55,275 nt of DNA from assembly GCF_028689845.1 (NCBI RefSeq), contig NZ_JAQVCH010000020.1, positions 1 to 55,275 of the forward strand, given 5' to 3'. This stretch comes from Flavobacterium sp. Lineage in GTDB: Bacteria; Bacteroidota; Bacteroidia; Flavobacteriales; Flavobacteriaceae. Numbering within the stretch: position 1 is the first letter of the stretch; each line of letters begins with the position of its first letter. Below, one piece after another: positions 36,113 through 46,228 of this stretch. The position numbers and the translations under genes are program-made. A model generated the notes under the pieces. The model was not told the origin of the DNA. It did not search any database and saw only the letters and a list, made by a program, of their open reading frames with translations.

Positions 36113-36684
36113 ATTTCATTAGGACTTAATCCATTTAAACTAGTCGATTCAATTCCGTCTATAATATATAAAGGATCACGACCACCAAGTAAAGTTCCCA
36201 AACCACGAATACGTACAGAGGGACTTGCCCCAGGTTCGTCGTTAGAAACAACATTTACTCCGGCCATTTTACCTTGAACCGCTTGGATGGCTGACTGAGA
36301 GGGCGTTTTTAAGATTTCTGCTGATTTTATCTGTGAGATTGAACTAGTAATAGACCCTAATTTTTTTGTTCCATATCCAATTAAGACTACTTCTTCAAGT
36401 TTTTTAGAAGTATCATCAGCTAAAACAACTACCATTCCAGCAGAAGCCTTAACAGTTTTCTTTTCAAAACTCAACATAGAAAATTGTATTTCATCTCCAA
36501 TGGAAGCTTTGACTTTAAAATTACCGTCAAAATCTGTGACTGTATTTTCTTTAGTTTCTAAAACCAAAACAATCACATCAGGAAGCGGCATTCCGTTTGA
36601 ATCACTTACTTTTCCGGAAATTTCCTGAGCTTGTACTAACGAATGAGATACTAAAACAACCAACAATACTATATACCTTATCAT
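36096..36684 (-). pseudogene. N-terminal fragment of a SusC-type TonB-dependent receptor
   Basis: About 190 codons of a SusC protein: signal peptide (LLVVLVSHSLVQAQ), the carboxypeptidase-regulatory-like domain (residues 21-90; SGKVSDSNGMPLPDVIV, TDFDGNFKVKA), the linker LEEVVLIGYGTKK, and most of the plug domain (SITSSISQI, VRIRGLGTL, PLYIIDGIES, LNGLSPNEIA). A normal protein would continue with a VLKD(A)-type block, the rest of the plug and a 22-strand barrel of about 800 residues. Instead the frame passes into GH3 sequence and stops after a few codons (frame end 36082). Promoter and operators upstream look intact, so transcription may still occur. Confidence 0.9.
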
Positions 36685-36724
36685 AGAAATAACTTTTATT
36701 TTTATTTGGTATTGTAAATATACT

Positions 36725-36740
36725 ACTAAAACGTTGTAGT
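36725..36740. promoter_or_regulatory. 16-bp AACGTT-centred palindrome in the susC leader
   Basis: ACTAAAACGTTGTAGT (one mismatched pair) lies about 26-41 nt downstream of the predicted susC transcription start, a repressor-like position. It matches the transporter site at 33611-33626 in 15 of 16 bases when inverted. Confidence 0.5.
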
Positions 36741-36771
36741 TGCATATATATTATTCACTACACTACCACAT

Positions 36772-36779
36772 CAAATTTA
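36772..36779 (-). promoter_or_regulatory. -7 element of the susC fragment
   Basis: TAAATTTG on the minus strand, giving a leader of about 80 nt. No TTG at the proper distance, as expected for an activator-dependent promoter. Confidence 0.55.
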
Positions 36780-36836
36780 TATAAAAAAATAATAATTAAT
36801 TAATTATCAATGTATTACATAACAAAAAATAAGCTC

Positions 36837-36882
36837 ATAACACATCATTTAAAATCAAATTGATGTGTTTTTGATGTGTTAT
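36837..36882. promoter_or_regulatory. Triple TGATGTGTT element upstream of susC
   Basis: ATAACACATCA (36837-36847) and TGATGTGTTAT (36872-36882) form a perfect 11-bp inverted repeat. A further direct copy TGATGTGTT (36861-36869) sits 11 nt before the last, one helical turn away. A fourth half site CACATCA lies at 36767-36773. Position upstream of the -7 element fits an activator, most simply the neighbouring LuxR-type regulator. Confidence 0.55.
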
Positions 36883-36937
36883 AATAATGAAAGGAAATAA
36901 CTTAAAAAATGATTTATTAATAAAATCGATTTGATTC

Positions 36938-39682
36938 TTATAAATTAATCATAAAAGTTGCGAGATTATCTTCTGCCTGAAGTTCCAATTTTTTACGAAG
37001 TCGGTACCGATGTAATTCTACACCGCGATAAGAAATATTCATCAAAGGAGCTATTTCTTTTGAGGATAAATTCATTTTAAGATAAATGCAGAGTTTTATA
37101 TCTTTAGAAGTGAGTTGTGGAAATTTTTTACTCAAGCGATACACAAATTCTTCATGGCTCTGTAGGATATTTTTTTCAAAATTTTCCCATTCTTTTTTAT
37201 TAATGGCATTCACTTTAATGGAATTACTGATTTTATTTTTTATCTGGTTTAAATCTGTTTCACTTTCTAGAATTTTTTGAATACTTTCAATCATTTCTGA
37301 TTGTTTGGCAATAGAAAGCGATTTTCCAGCTACTTCAGACGCTTTTGTTTGTACTTGAATTTCCAAAATATGTTTTTCATAATTCTGCAATTTCAATTTG
37401 TTTTCTGCTTCCAATTCTATTTGAATAATTTCTTTTTGGTGTTTTAATTCTTCCTCTTTCAATTTTAATTTTTCTTGATATCGAATCTTATTCCATTTAT
37501 AATACAAGTAAAACAAAACACTTAGAGCCAATAAATATATCAAAATCATCCAAAAAGACAAATACCAAGGATTTGAAACGTTGAATTCAAAGCTATTAAC
37601 TTTATTAAAATGTTCACCGTCAAATTGAAAAACAGTCAGCTTTTGTTGACCACTTGAGAGATTATTCAACACCAAATTACCATTTTGAAAAGCAAAATAA
37701 TCATTCTTGCCATTTAGTTGATAAAATAATCCTGCTCGATTGTATCCAAAATATTCGGGAATAACATTAATCTCAATAGAGTTATTATATTTTACAGTTG
37801 AATTTTCAGCCACTTTTAGACCTTGACAAAAAGCTTCAACCGTTACGTTTTGCTTTTTAAGAAGCCTGTTATTTAAGGGGAAAAGAAGAAATCCGTCATC
37901 TAAATTTAAAATGAGTTGGTTCTCTTTTTTAAATATCTTAGTGTCTTGATTAACAATTTTACCTTCATAATATTTTGAAGGAATTAAATTCCATATAAAT
38001 TTTCCGTCTTGTTGATTAATGAGATAAAGCAATTTTTCTTTTATAACAATAAAATGAAAATCGTCTATGGGAATGATATCTGAAATATTTTTAAAATTAT
38101 GATTAAACAAAATATCTTTCTCCAATTTTGATGTGAACGAATTATGATGATACCACGTATTATCAATTAAAAATAAAATTTCATTTTTAAATTGAAAAAG
38201 TTTGACTTCAAAATCATTTGCAATTTTATTTTTTTGAGTACTATTTTCAATTTTATCTAATTCGAAATTTGATTTAAAATTAATCTTATATAAACTACGG
38301 TAATTATCAACGGCCCATAATTCATGTGATTTATTTTGAGCAATATTTTTAATGGGTTTAGTAAGATTTTGAATAATTTTATATGAAGATAACTGCAAAG
38401 GGTTTAAATACATTACAATACCAGAATAATTAGCTTGATACAATTTGTTGTCCAACGGGCTTTTCAATAGTTTCCAACCACCGCTGACAGAATTCATTTT
38501 TTTTAAAGTAGTTCCATCATATAAAAATGTTCCATCATTGTGTCCGATAATAAATTCATTACCCATTTGTTGAATGTCCCAAACTTGTCCTTGTGAATTT
38601 GGCAGAACTTGTAGCTTTTTATCTTGGTATTTAAAAACACCATGATTAGAACCCAATAAATAGCCATTAGGAAGAAAAGCTACCGAATAAACAGAACCTA
38701 ATTCACCTGAATTATCAGAAAAAATAGAATAAGGCGAATTGATTTCGATGTGTGAAATTCCGTTATCCATGCCCAACCACAAATCGTTTTCTTTGTCAAA
38801 TCCGATACTTAAAACTGAATTATTTTGGAGTGAATTGTTCCGATTGATATTTTGATATGTTTCTGCTTTTAAATCGACTACATATAAGCCCCTAAAAGCA
38901 GTACCGATTGCTAATCTATTGGAATCTATGAATTTAGCGGTAATAATGATTTCTTTTTTCAAGGCTTCATTAAGTCCGTTTTGCCATGCTGTTAACTGAC
39001 CATTTTTTTCAATGAAAACACCGTTTTTTTGAGTAAAAATAAAGAGTTTATTCTGATAATTTTCGATGGCATGGATGATATTTCCTTTTAAAATATTCCA
39101 TTGATAAAGCGGCTCAAACTTCTTATTTTTATATTCGTAAACGCCATTTTTCACAGAGGCAACCAACAATTTTTCGTCTACAACAAAACAATATGAAATT
39201 TGGAACGGAAACCTTATTTTTTCAATTTTATTTCCATCATAACTAAATAAATCATTAAACGATTGAAAAAATATTTTATCATGAAATTTAAAAATCTTCC
39301 ATATTTCTTCGTTATTAGAAAAGTCTTTAAATAATTCTTTTCCTTTACTCAACGAATGGTAAATCATTTCGCCTTGTTGACGTGTCCAATAACCAAATTC
39401 AGTATAAGAACCACTATAAATCCGATCACCATCAGCAAAAACTGAACGAATGATGGTTTTATTGGGCATGATATACTTATCCCATTTTACACCATTATAA
39501 CGTAATAAATATTGATTATTCGCAAAATAGAGGGCGTTGTCTTGTCCTTGAGTCACACCCCAAACCTGGTTATCTCCGTTATAATTTGACTTCGTAAAAT
39601 TTTCGACAAAAGGAAGTAATTCTTGCGAAAAAGTATTCCAAGAAATAAGGAGGCAAAGCCAAAAATGAAACTTAAATTTCAT
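36938..39682 (-). CDS. Membrane-bound PUL regulator: beta-propeller / Y_Y_Y / LuxR-type HTH
   Basis: A 914-residue single-component regulator: signal peptide (LCLLISWNTFSQ), a large extracytoplasmic beta-propeller of Reg_prop-like repeats (for example LWLGMDNGISHIE, YLLGSNHGVFKY), a Y_Y_Y-type domain before the membrane (GYNRAGLFYQLNG, QKLTVFQFDGEHF), one membrane helix at about 706-726 (LSFWMILIYLLALSVLFYLYY), a coiled coil (730-790), and a LuxR-type HTH at the C-terminus (LTSKDIKLCIYLKMNLSSKEIAPLMNIS, GVELHRYRLRKKL). It would sense an oligosaccharide in the periplasm and activate the adjoining susC operon directly. A -7 element TACATTTG lies at 39702-39709. The gene is intact although the operon it faces is not. 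Confidence 0.9.
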   Translation of the reverse strand: MKFKFHFWLCLLISWNTFSQELLPFVENFTKSNYNGDNQVWGVTQGQDNALYFANNQYLLRYNGVKWDKYIMPNKTIIRSVFADGDRIYSGSYTEFGYWTRQQGEMIYHSLSKGKELFKDFSNNEEIWKIFKFHDKIFFQSFNDLFSYDGNKIEKIRFPFQISYCFVVDEKLLVASVKNGVYEYKNKKFEPLYQWNILKGNIIHAIENYQNKLFIFTQKNGVFIEKNGQLTAWQNGLNEALKKEIIITAKFIDSNRLAIGTAFRGLYVVDLKAETYQNINRNNSLQNNSVLSIGFDKENDLWLGMDNGISHIEINSPYSIFSDNSGELGSVYSVAFLPNGYLLGSNHGVFKYQDKKLQVLPNSQGQVWDIQQMGNEFIIGHNDGTFLYDGTTLKKMNSVSGGWKLLKSPLDNKLYQANYSGIVMYLNPLQLSSYKIIQNLTKPIKNIAQNKSHELWAVDNYRSLYKINFKSNFELDKIENSTQKNKIANDFEVKLFQFKNEILFLIDNTWYHHNSFTSKLEKDILFNHNFKNISDIIPIDDFHFIVIKEKLLYLINQQDGKFIWNLIPSKYYEGKIVNQDTKIFKKENQLILNLDDGFLLFPLNNRLLKKQNVTVEAFCQGLKVAENSTVKYNNSIEINVIPEYFGYNRAGLFYQLNGKNDYFAFQNGNLVLNNLSSGQQKLTVFQFDGEHFNKVNSFEFNVSNPWYLSFWMILIYLLALSVLFYLYYKWNKIRYQEKLKLKEEELKHQKEIIQIELEAENKLKLQNYEKHILEIQVQTKASEVAGKSLSIAKQSEMIESIQKILESETDLNQIKNKISNSIKVNAINKKEWENFEKNILQSHEEFVYRLSKKFPQLTSKDIKLCIYLKMNLSSKEIAPLMNISYRGVELHRYRLRKKLELQAEDNLATFMINL

Positions 39683-39760
39683 GAAACGAAAGATTATTCT
39701 CCAAATGTAAAAAACTATTCGGACTTCCTAAGAAACAAGTGACATCTATTTGGAAACGGA

Positions 39761-40966
39761 TTACTCTTTTCCGTCTACATAATCTTGCAAATAAGCAAAA
39801 CGGGGAGTTAACTTTCCGTTTTCTGTCATTTTAGCACGTTGTAGAATTCCTTGTTGATCTCCATTAAAAAAAGCGGGAATAACATGTTCCATAAACATTT
39901 CACCAAAACCTTCGCTGGCATCTTTGGGTAATTCACAAGGTAAATTATCCACACTCATGACTAAAATAGATCCAGGATGCGTATAACTCACTTCTTTATT
40001 TTCATAAGGCAAATAACCAAAAAACGGGTCGGCGATTGTAGATGCTTTAATCGTACAAGCAATTGGTCCGTTGACATCACATGAAATATCAGCTACTACT
40101 TTTAGCTTACAATCAGCAGCTTTCAGCATCTCTTGCGTTAAAATAAAAGGCGAATTATTTCCATAAAAATGACCGGCCATAAAGATATCGCTTACTTTAG
40201 TAAAGCGTTTAAAATCGGACACATAATCTGTAGGATTATTATAAAAATCTTGCTTTGATAACTGTTGCCCGTCTTTTCTTTTATTATAATCTAAAACATC
40301 CAATTGAACATAAACGGGTTCAGAATAATTTTTTGTTAAAAATTGTTCTACCGTAATTTCTTTAATTTTAATAGCGTCTAAAATCTCTTTGGCTCCCATT
40401 CCAACTTTACCCTTTCCGGTTAAAACAATTTTAATTGGAGGCAGCGTTTGTCTTTTTAATTTGGCAATTAAATCCTCTCTACTATTCAACGTTTCTGCTT
40501 TAGGAAGGTTGAATAGTTCATATTTCATTCCGAAACCTCGAAGACCATTATAAGAACCTACTATTCCTGCGTAGCGTCCAAATCCGATTAATCGTCGGTT
40601 ATTGGCATCGACTATCGTTTCGTGGTCATACAATTCTATATTTTTATCTAAAACCGCTTGAAGCAATTTCCGATTATAAGGTTGTTTTTTGATGGTATGT
40701 GAAAAGAAAAAATATTTTTTATTTGGAATTAAAGCGTCCACTGGAACTTCTTTCACACCTAGCAACACGTCACAAGTTGACATGTCTGTCGTTACTTCCA
40801 GACCTAAAGTAGCATATTCTTCGTCTTTAAAAAAACGAATCGGTGAGGTTTCCACTTTAATTTTAGCTTGCGGAAATTCTTCTTGCAAACGAACTAATTC
40901 TTCAGGGGTGAATACGACTCTTCTGTCTGGCGGGGTTTTACGTTCTTGAATTATTCCGAATGTCAT
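39761..40966 (-). CDS. NAD(P)-dependent oxidoreductase of the alanine dehydrogenase / saccharopine dehydrogenase type
   Basis: A 401-residue cytosolic protein. The N-terminal domain resembles AlaDH/PNT and lysine-forming saccharopine dehydrogenase: MTFGIIQERKTPPDRRVVFTPEE, with the Arg and Lys of the substrate site, SHTIKKQPYN and YDHETIVDANNRRLIGFGRYAG. The middle has an unusual dinucleotide loop IVLTGKGKVGMGAKEIL. VVADISCDVNGPIACTIKASTI follows in the C-terminal part, along with PGSILVMSVDNLPCELP. Flavobacterial members are variously called alanine dehydrogenase or saccharopine dehydrogenase; I cannot decide the substrate. It has its own promoter and is not part of the PUL. Confidence 0.85.
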   Translation of the reverse strand: MTFGIIQERKTPPDRRVVFTPEELVRLQEEFPQAKIKVETSPIRFFKDEEYATLGLEVTTDMSTCDVLLGVKEVPVDALIPNKKYFFFSHTIKKQPYNRKLLQAVLDKNIELYDHETIVDANNRRLIGFGRYAGIVGSYNGLRGFGMKYELFNLPKAETLNSREDLIAKLKRQTLPPIKIVLTGKGKVGMGAKEILDAIKIKEITVEQFLTKNYSEPVYVQLDVLDYNKRKDGQQLSKQDFYNNPTDYVSDFKRFTKVSDIFMAGHFYGNNSPFILTQEMLKAADCKLKVVADISCDVNGPIACTIKASTIADPFFGYLPYENKEVSYTHPGSILVMSVDNLPCELPKDASEGFGEMFMEHVIPAFFNGDQQGILQRAKMTENGKLTPRFAYLQDYVDGKE

Positions 40967-41002
40967 TTGTTATATTATTTGTAATGTGATTAATATTTGT
41001 TT

Positions 41003-41033
41003 CAAATGTAACATTAATGGCTAAGTCAGACAA
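41003..41033 (-). promoter_or_regulatory. Promoter of the saccharopine/alanine-dehydrogenase-like gene
   Basis: Minus-strand TTG (41031-41033), 20-nt spacer, TACATTTG (41003-41010), 36 nt upstream of the ATG. Confidence 0.65.
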
Positions 41034-41058
41034 ATTTTATTTATACCATTTTTTTGAT

Positions 41059-41066
41059 TATCTTTG
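41059..41066 (+). promoter_or_regulatory. -7 element of ssrA
   Basis: TATCTTTG; transcription from about 41073 would give a precursor with ~55 nt to be removed at the 5' end of the mature RNA. Confidence 0.5.
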
Positions 41067-41128
41067 TGGTCTAGTTTTTGATTGATAGGTTGAGGCGACG
41101 AAAACTGCCAATTACAACTAGAAAAATG

Positions 41129-41523
41129 GGGTCGACCGGTTTTGACAGCGGGTGGAACTAAACGGTAAGCACGTCGAGCATTGGACATTTGGCTCGTAAA
41201 TATCAAGGTTCACAACTTATAAACGGCGAAAATAATTACGCTCTAGCTGCATAATCTGAATTAAAGTAAGATTTGCCTCGCTCCTACTAGGTAGGAAAGC
41301 TGGATTCTCCTCGAAAGCCTTGGTTTGTGGCGTTTGATTAAGGAGAACTGTAAAAATAAACCTAGAAACGGTGAAGCTTTAAATCCGTTTTGACATTTAT
41401 AAAGCTAAGCAAGAAGTGGCTGCCTTTGGCCTTGCTTTTTGTCGAAAATTCAATCGAAGGATAAACGCGTAGAAAGCTCTTTGGTTGCTTGTTTGGACGA
41501 GAGTTCGATTCTCTCCGATTCCA
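41129..41523 (+). ncRNA. ssrA: tmRNA (ssrA)
   Basis: Transfer-messenger RNA rescues stalled ribosomes and tags the unfinished peptide. The ends form the tRNA-like domain: 5' GGGGTCG pairs with 3' CGATTCC, followed by discriminator A at 41523; CCA is not encoded. The TTCGATT T-loop is present near 41503. The tag frame at 41225-41254 reads GENNYALAA then TAA, the flavobacterial form of the tag, starting at the resume codon GGC. Pseudoknot-forming stretches follow. Length about 395 nt. Confidence 0.97.
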
Positions 41524-41524
41524 C

Positions 41525-41563
41525 AAAAACCCTTGTAAGTCATTGATTTACAAGGGTTTTTAT
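41525..41563 (+). terminator. ssrA terminator
   Basis: 13-bp stem AAAACCCTTGTAA / TTACAAGGGTTTT, 9-nt loop, T tract; begins 3 nt after the mature 3' end. 41564-41799 contains no further feature that I recognise. Confidence 0.93.
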
Positions 41564-41799
41564 TTTTAGGGGACGTTTTAGAGTATTTTTAATTTATGAT
41601 TAGAAGTCTATTTAAATTAATTGATTAATTCTAATTTTGCTTCCATTGTTGATTAAATTTTAGTTGAATTAATATCAATCATTTTTTCTGTCTTGGTTTT
41701 TTACACTTGAAGCTAAATTAGTATCTCCAACTCAAGCGAAATACAATTATATATTCTTAAAAACTTTTTTTTGTAACTTACGCTAGTTAAGTAACACTA

Positions 41800-44700
41800 A
41801 TGACAAAATTTAATTCGCTATTTTTTTTCTTTTTTTGCTTCGGTTTATACAGTCAAACCACGATTTCTTTTAGGCAATTATCTGTAAAAAACGGATTATC
41901 GCAGAATAGTGCCATTTCTATTGCTCAAGATAAAGAAGGCTTTTTATGGATTGCCACTCAAGATGGTTTAAATCGTTATGACGGAAATAATTTTACTACT
42001 TATCCTTTTCAATATGAAGACATTACCAAACCTAATTACAGTTATTTAGGCAAAGTTTATAGTTTTTCTGATGACAGTCTATGGACAATCCCAATAAACA
42101 AAAAACTATATCATTTCAATAGTAAGAAAAACGCTTTCGAAGAAAAACCACTGTCTTTTGCTCTGTCTAGTTTTTTGATAGACAACAAACAAACAAAGTG
42201 GTTTGGCTCCTTTGAATCGGGTTTATACTATCAATTAAAAGCAAGTCAGGAATGTATTCCGATACGTCTCCCTTTTTCTGAAACTTCCACAATTTTTGAT
42301 ATAAAACAAATTTCAACAAAAGATATTCTTATTGCGGGTTCGGGAGTAATTGGCAAAGTTGATTCTAAAACCAAAATCTTTAACTCTTTTCTAAAAAATT
42401 CGACTACCTTAAATTACAGTTCTATAACCGAAGATAAAGACGGGGTAATTTGGATTGGTTCTTATGGCCAAGGTGTTTGGATTAAATCTCCGCAATCAGA
42501 TTTTATAGAATCTTTATCTAAAATCTTCATCAATTTAGACATACCAGAAAATTTAAATACACAAGCCGTTTTTGCAGATTCTCAGAACAGAATTTGGATT
42601 GCAACGTATGGAAACGGTTTATTCCTTATTGCTGCTGATCGAAAAAAAGTAACCCATTTTAAACATAGCAAACAAAATCCGAGGACAATTCATTATGATG
42701 ACATCTTGAGCATTTATCAAGATTATTCAAACACTATTTGGTTTGGAACCGATGGCGGGGGACTGAGTTATTATGATGTTTTTTTAGAAAAATTCATTCC
42801 ATATATGAACTCTCAAACACCAGAAGCGATTAATATCGATGTGGTGCGAGCCATCACCAAAGATCAAAATAATTCGCTCTGGATTGGCACGAGCGGAAAA
42901 GGTTTAACCCAATTCAATCTAACCACTTCCGAATGGAAAACTTATACGAAGTCAAACCTCAACGGATTAAAATCGGATAGAATAATGAGCTTATTCTCCG
43001 CAGAAAATGGCGATTTATGGATTGGCACGCAAGAAGGCGGGTTGTATCTCTTGCATCCCAACGGAAAACTCACCTCTCTTTTAGCAAACAATCCCGCACA
43101 TCCAAGTACAATTTGGCGAATTTTTCAAGATAGCAAATCAAGAATGTGGCTCGCAACACGCGATAAAGGTTTAGTTAAAGTCGATCAAAATGGGCGTTTT
43201 ATAAAATCTTATGAACACATTAGTCGGATTGGCTCAAACAAAAAATGTTCAATGAGAACCATTTGTGAAGGCGGAGGTTATCTATGGTTAGGCACCGATT
43301 ATGATGGTTTAATTCGGTTTAATCCTGAACTCGGCGAAGCAAAATATTATACGTATTCAAATTCAAAAAATGCGTTGTCGTCCAACCAAATTAAATCGTT
43401 ATACTATCAAAAAGATAATGATTTTTTATGGATTGGCACCAATGGAAAAGGTTTAGATTTGTTTGAGGTTGCCACACAAAAATTTCGAAATTTTTCTGAA
43501 AAAGAAGGATTAGCAAATAACGTAATTTATGGAATTCTAAAAGATTCAGCTGCTAATCTTTGGTTGAGTTCCAATAAAGGAATTACAAAATTCTCAATAC
43601 CAAAAGATTTTTCAGGAGAAACAACTATCATTAATTATTCTAATTATGACGGTTTGGCGACAGAATTTAATACTGGAGCTTATTATCAAAGTGATTCAGG
43701 CGAATTATTCTTTGGAAATTTAGATGGATTTTATGCTTTTACTCCTGAATTAATAAAAAGCAACACCATTTTACCTAAAACTAAAATCACAAAATTAGAT
43801 GTATTTAACACGCCCGCCACTTTAACAGATTCCTTACAGCTAACGCACAAAGAAAACACTTTAACTTTTCATTTTGCCTCCCTACAGTTTTCTTCACCAG
43901 GACAAAATCAGTTTAAATATCGGCTAATTCCTCATGATGACGATTGGATTTCGAGCGGTTCAGTACCTTTTGCTCGTTATACCAATTTGGCACCAGGCTC
44001 CTATTCCTTTGAAGTAATATCAGCAAATTATGATGGTTATTGGAATCCAACAGGGGATTTTTTAAACTTTGACATTCTAAAGCCCTGGTATGCAACTCAT
44101 ACTGCAAATTTTGTTTACTTTATATTGGTTTTACTTTTTGTGTTTTGGCTTTATATTTTCTTTTTAGGAAGAATAAATTACAGGTTGAAACAAAAAGAAG
44201 CCTTGCAATTGAAAAACATCAATGATTATAAGAGTAAACTTTTTTCTGATTTATCACACGAAATTAGAACCCCTTTAACCTTAATGAGTATTCCGTTAGA
44301 ACAACAAATGGCTAATAAGCACATTCTGATAAGCTAAAAAATGATTTGGAAGCAGTATCAGAAAACAAAGACCGCATTCTTAAAATAGTTGATCAACTTC
44401 AAGAGTTAACATTAGTTGAATTAGATAAGTATCCGCTTTTAGTAAAAGAAGGCAATTTGGAATTGTTAATTTCCTCGTTACTCCATTCGTATAATTATTT
44501 GGCTCAGGAAAAAGGAATTCAACTCACTTCTTCCATTAAAATCAACAATAAGGCTTGGTTTAATGATGACATCCTCTATAAAATATTTACTAATTTACTT
44601 TCGAATGTGATAAAGTTTTGTCCGACAAATGGTTTATTTCACTTTACAGCCATTTTAGATTCGGATTTAAATTTACAGATTATAGTCAAAAATGAAATTG

Positions 44701-45707
44701 AAAAACCAATTGAGAATCCAAGTCAATTATTTGATCGATTTTATCGTGAGAACTTTGCAACCGAAGGTTCGGGCATTGGTTTAGCCTTAGCAAAAGAACT
44801 AGCTGAATTACACAAAGGAAGTTTAACTTTTGAAGACAGTCAAAAAAACGTTGCCATTTTTATTTTGCAAATTCCCTTACATAAAAGCAATTATATTTCT
44901 TTAGAAATTGAACAAACAACACCAAATACAGAAATAACTTCGTTGCAATCAGAATCAGATTTATCTACTATTTTAATCGTAGAAGATCATCGAGAACTTC
45001 GAAAGGTTTTAGTCGAATTGTTTAGTCCAACTTTTCAAGTCGTTGAGAGTTCTAATGGTCAAGATGCCCTTGAAATTGCAAAAAGAGAACTTCCTAACAT
45101 CATTTTATCTGATGTAATGATGCCTAAAATGAATGGTTTTGAGCTGTGTCACGAATTGAAAACAAACGTATTGACTTCTCATATTCCCATTATTTTATTA
45201 ACGGCGAAGACAGATAATGAAGCAGAATGGCACGGAATTTCAGAAGGAGCAGATGCCTATATTAAAAAACCATTTCGAGCAGATTTATTACAATTAAAAG
45301 TCAAAAAACTACTTGAAAACCGTAAATTATTAACTGACCGGTATAAAAATTCAACGAATTTCAAACCTACAGAATTTGAAATTCCCTCAACCGAAATGTT
45401 ATTTATGGAAAAACTCCAAACGATTATAGATGAAAAACTAAGTGACTGTGCCTTTGGTGTTTCTCAATTTTGTGAATTTATGGAAATGAGTCGTATGCAG
45501 TTACATCGAAAATTAAAAGCCGTTACAGGACTATCAACAACAGACTTCATGAGAATCAATCGGCTTAAAACAGCGGATGCTCTACTTCAGAATTCCGATT
45601 TACAAATTGCTGAAATAGGTTATCTATGTGGATTTAACTCTCCTTCCTATTTTATCAAATTATATAAAGAAGCATATCAAATCACTCCATCAGAACGCAG
45701 AAAATAA
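41800..45707 (+). pseudogene. Hybrid two-component system regulator (HTCS), split by a -1 frameshift
   Basis: The first frame (41800-44337, 845 codons) has a signal peptide (FFFFCFGLYSQ), two Reg_prop beta-propellers (many LWIGT-type blades), a Y_Y_Y domain (about 680-750), a membrane helix (771-790) and the kinase H-box FSDLSHEIRTPLTLM (His820), then stops. The second frame (from about 44328 to 45707) continues DKLKNDLEAVSENKD, the ATPase domain (NLLSNVIK, GSGIGLAL), a receiver domain (IVEDHRE, phosphoacceptor Asp in ILSDVMMP, Lys in YIKKPF) and an AraC-type HTH ending PSERRK. One missing T near 44324-44327 (ATTCTGAT for ATTTCTGAT) explains the break. HTCS proteins sense glycan fragments and activate PULs; no target PUL adjoins this one. 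Confidence 0.9.
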
Positions 45708-45908
45708 GAGAAAACCATATTTTATCACACGAATTATTAATTAAATTCTAATTTTTACTGTTTTCAAATAGCAACCCTTTATTTATAATTTTAGCCAAAC
45801 TGTCTCTATTCAATTTCAAATAATATGGAAATTCAATAACTTTACTTAAAAAAGGTGTAATGGCGTTTGTTTGAATCATACTACTTTTACTAAACTAAAT
45901 TAATAAAT

Positions 45909-46124
45909 ATGAAACCAACTAAAATCATCGGAATCGTTTTAATTCTTGCTGCCTTATATGTGGGCTACATCGGAATTACAAAAGTGTCAGACAACACCAA
46001 AGAAATCAAATTTTTAGGATTAGAAATTAATGCTTCCAACGAATCTGGAAAAGAAAAAGGATATTTTTTCTTAGGTGGTGCAATACTTTTACTTGGCGTT
46101 GGAGCTTATACGTTAAAAAAATAA
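45909..46124 (+). CDS. Small two-helix membrane protein (DUF3185-like)
   Basis: A 71-residue protein with helices IIGIVLILAALYVGYIGI and YFFLGGAILLLGVGAYTL joined by a polar loop (KVSDNTKEIKFLGLEINASNESGKEKG). The layout recalls DUF3185 family proteins; no function is known. No promoter with both boxes was seen; 45708-45908 is otherwise empty. Confidence 0.7.
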   Translation: MKPTKIIGIVLILAALYVGYIGITKVSDNTKEIKFLGLEINASNESGKEKGYFFLGGAILLLGVGAYTLKK

Positions 46125-46228
46125 CGCTTTTGATAATTTCATTTGTAAAAGGTTTAATGTTTTTTTTTAAAGCAATTACTAAGCTATCAACAAAATAACA
46201 TTAAAGTAACCTTGTTTTTTATTTGATT

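Noticed and set aside
36082..36684. An apparent 200-residue protein followed by an overlapping 216-residue protein, readable as a normal two-gene overlap
   Set aside because: Each is a fragment of a much larger family protein (SusC, GH3) broken at the same point; the overlap is only the junction.
44318..44350. Programmed frameshift in the HTCS
   Set aside because: No slippery heptamer with downstream structure is evident, and HTCS genes are normally continuous.
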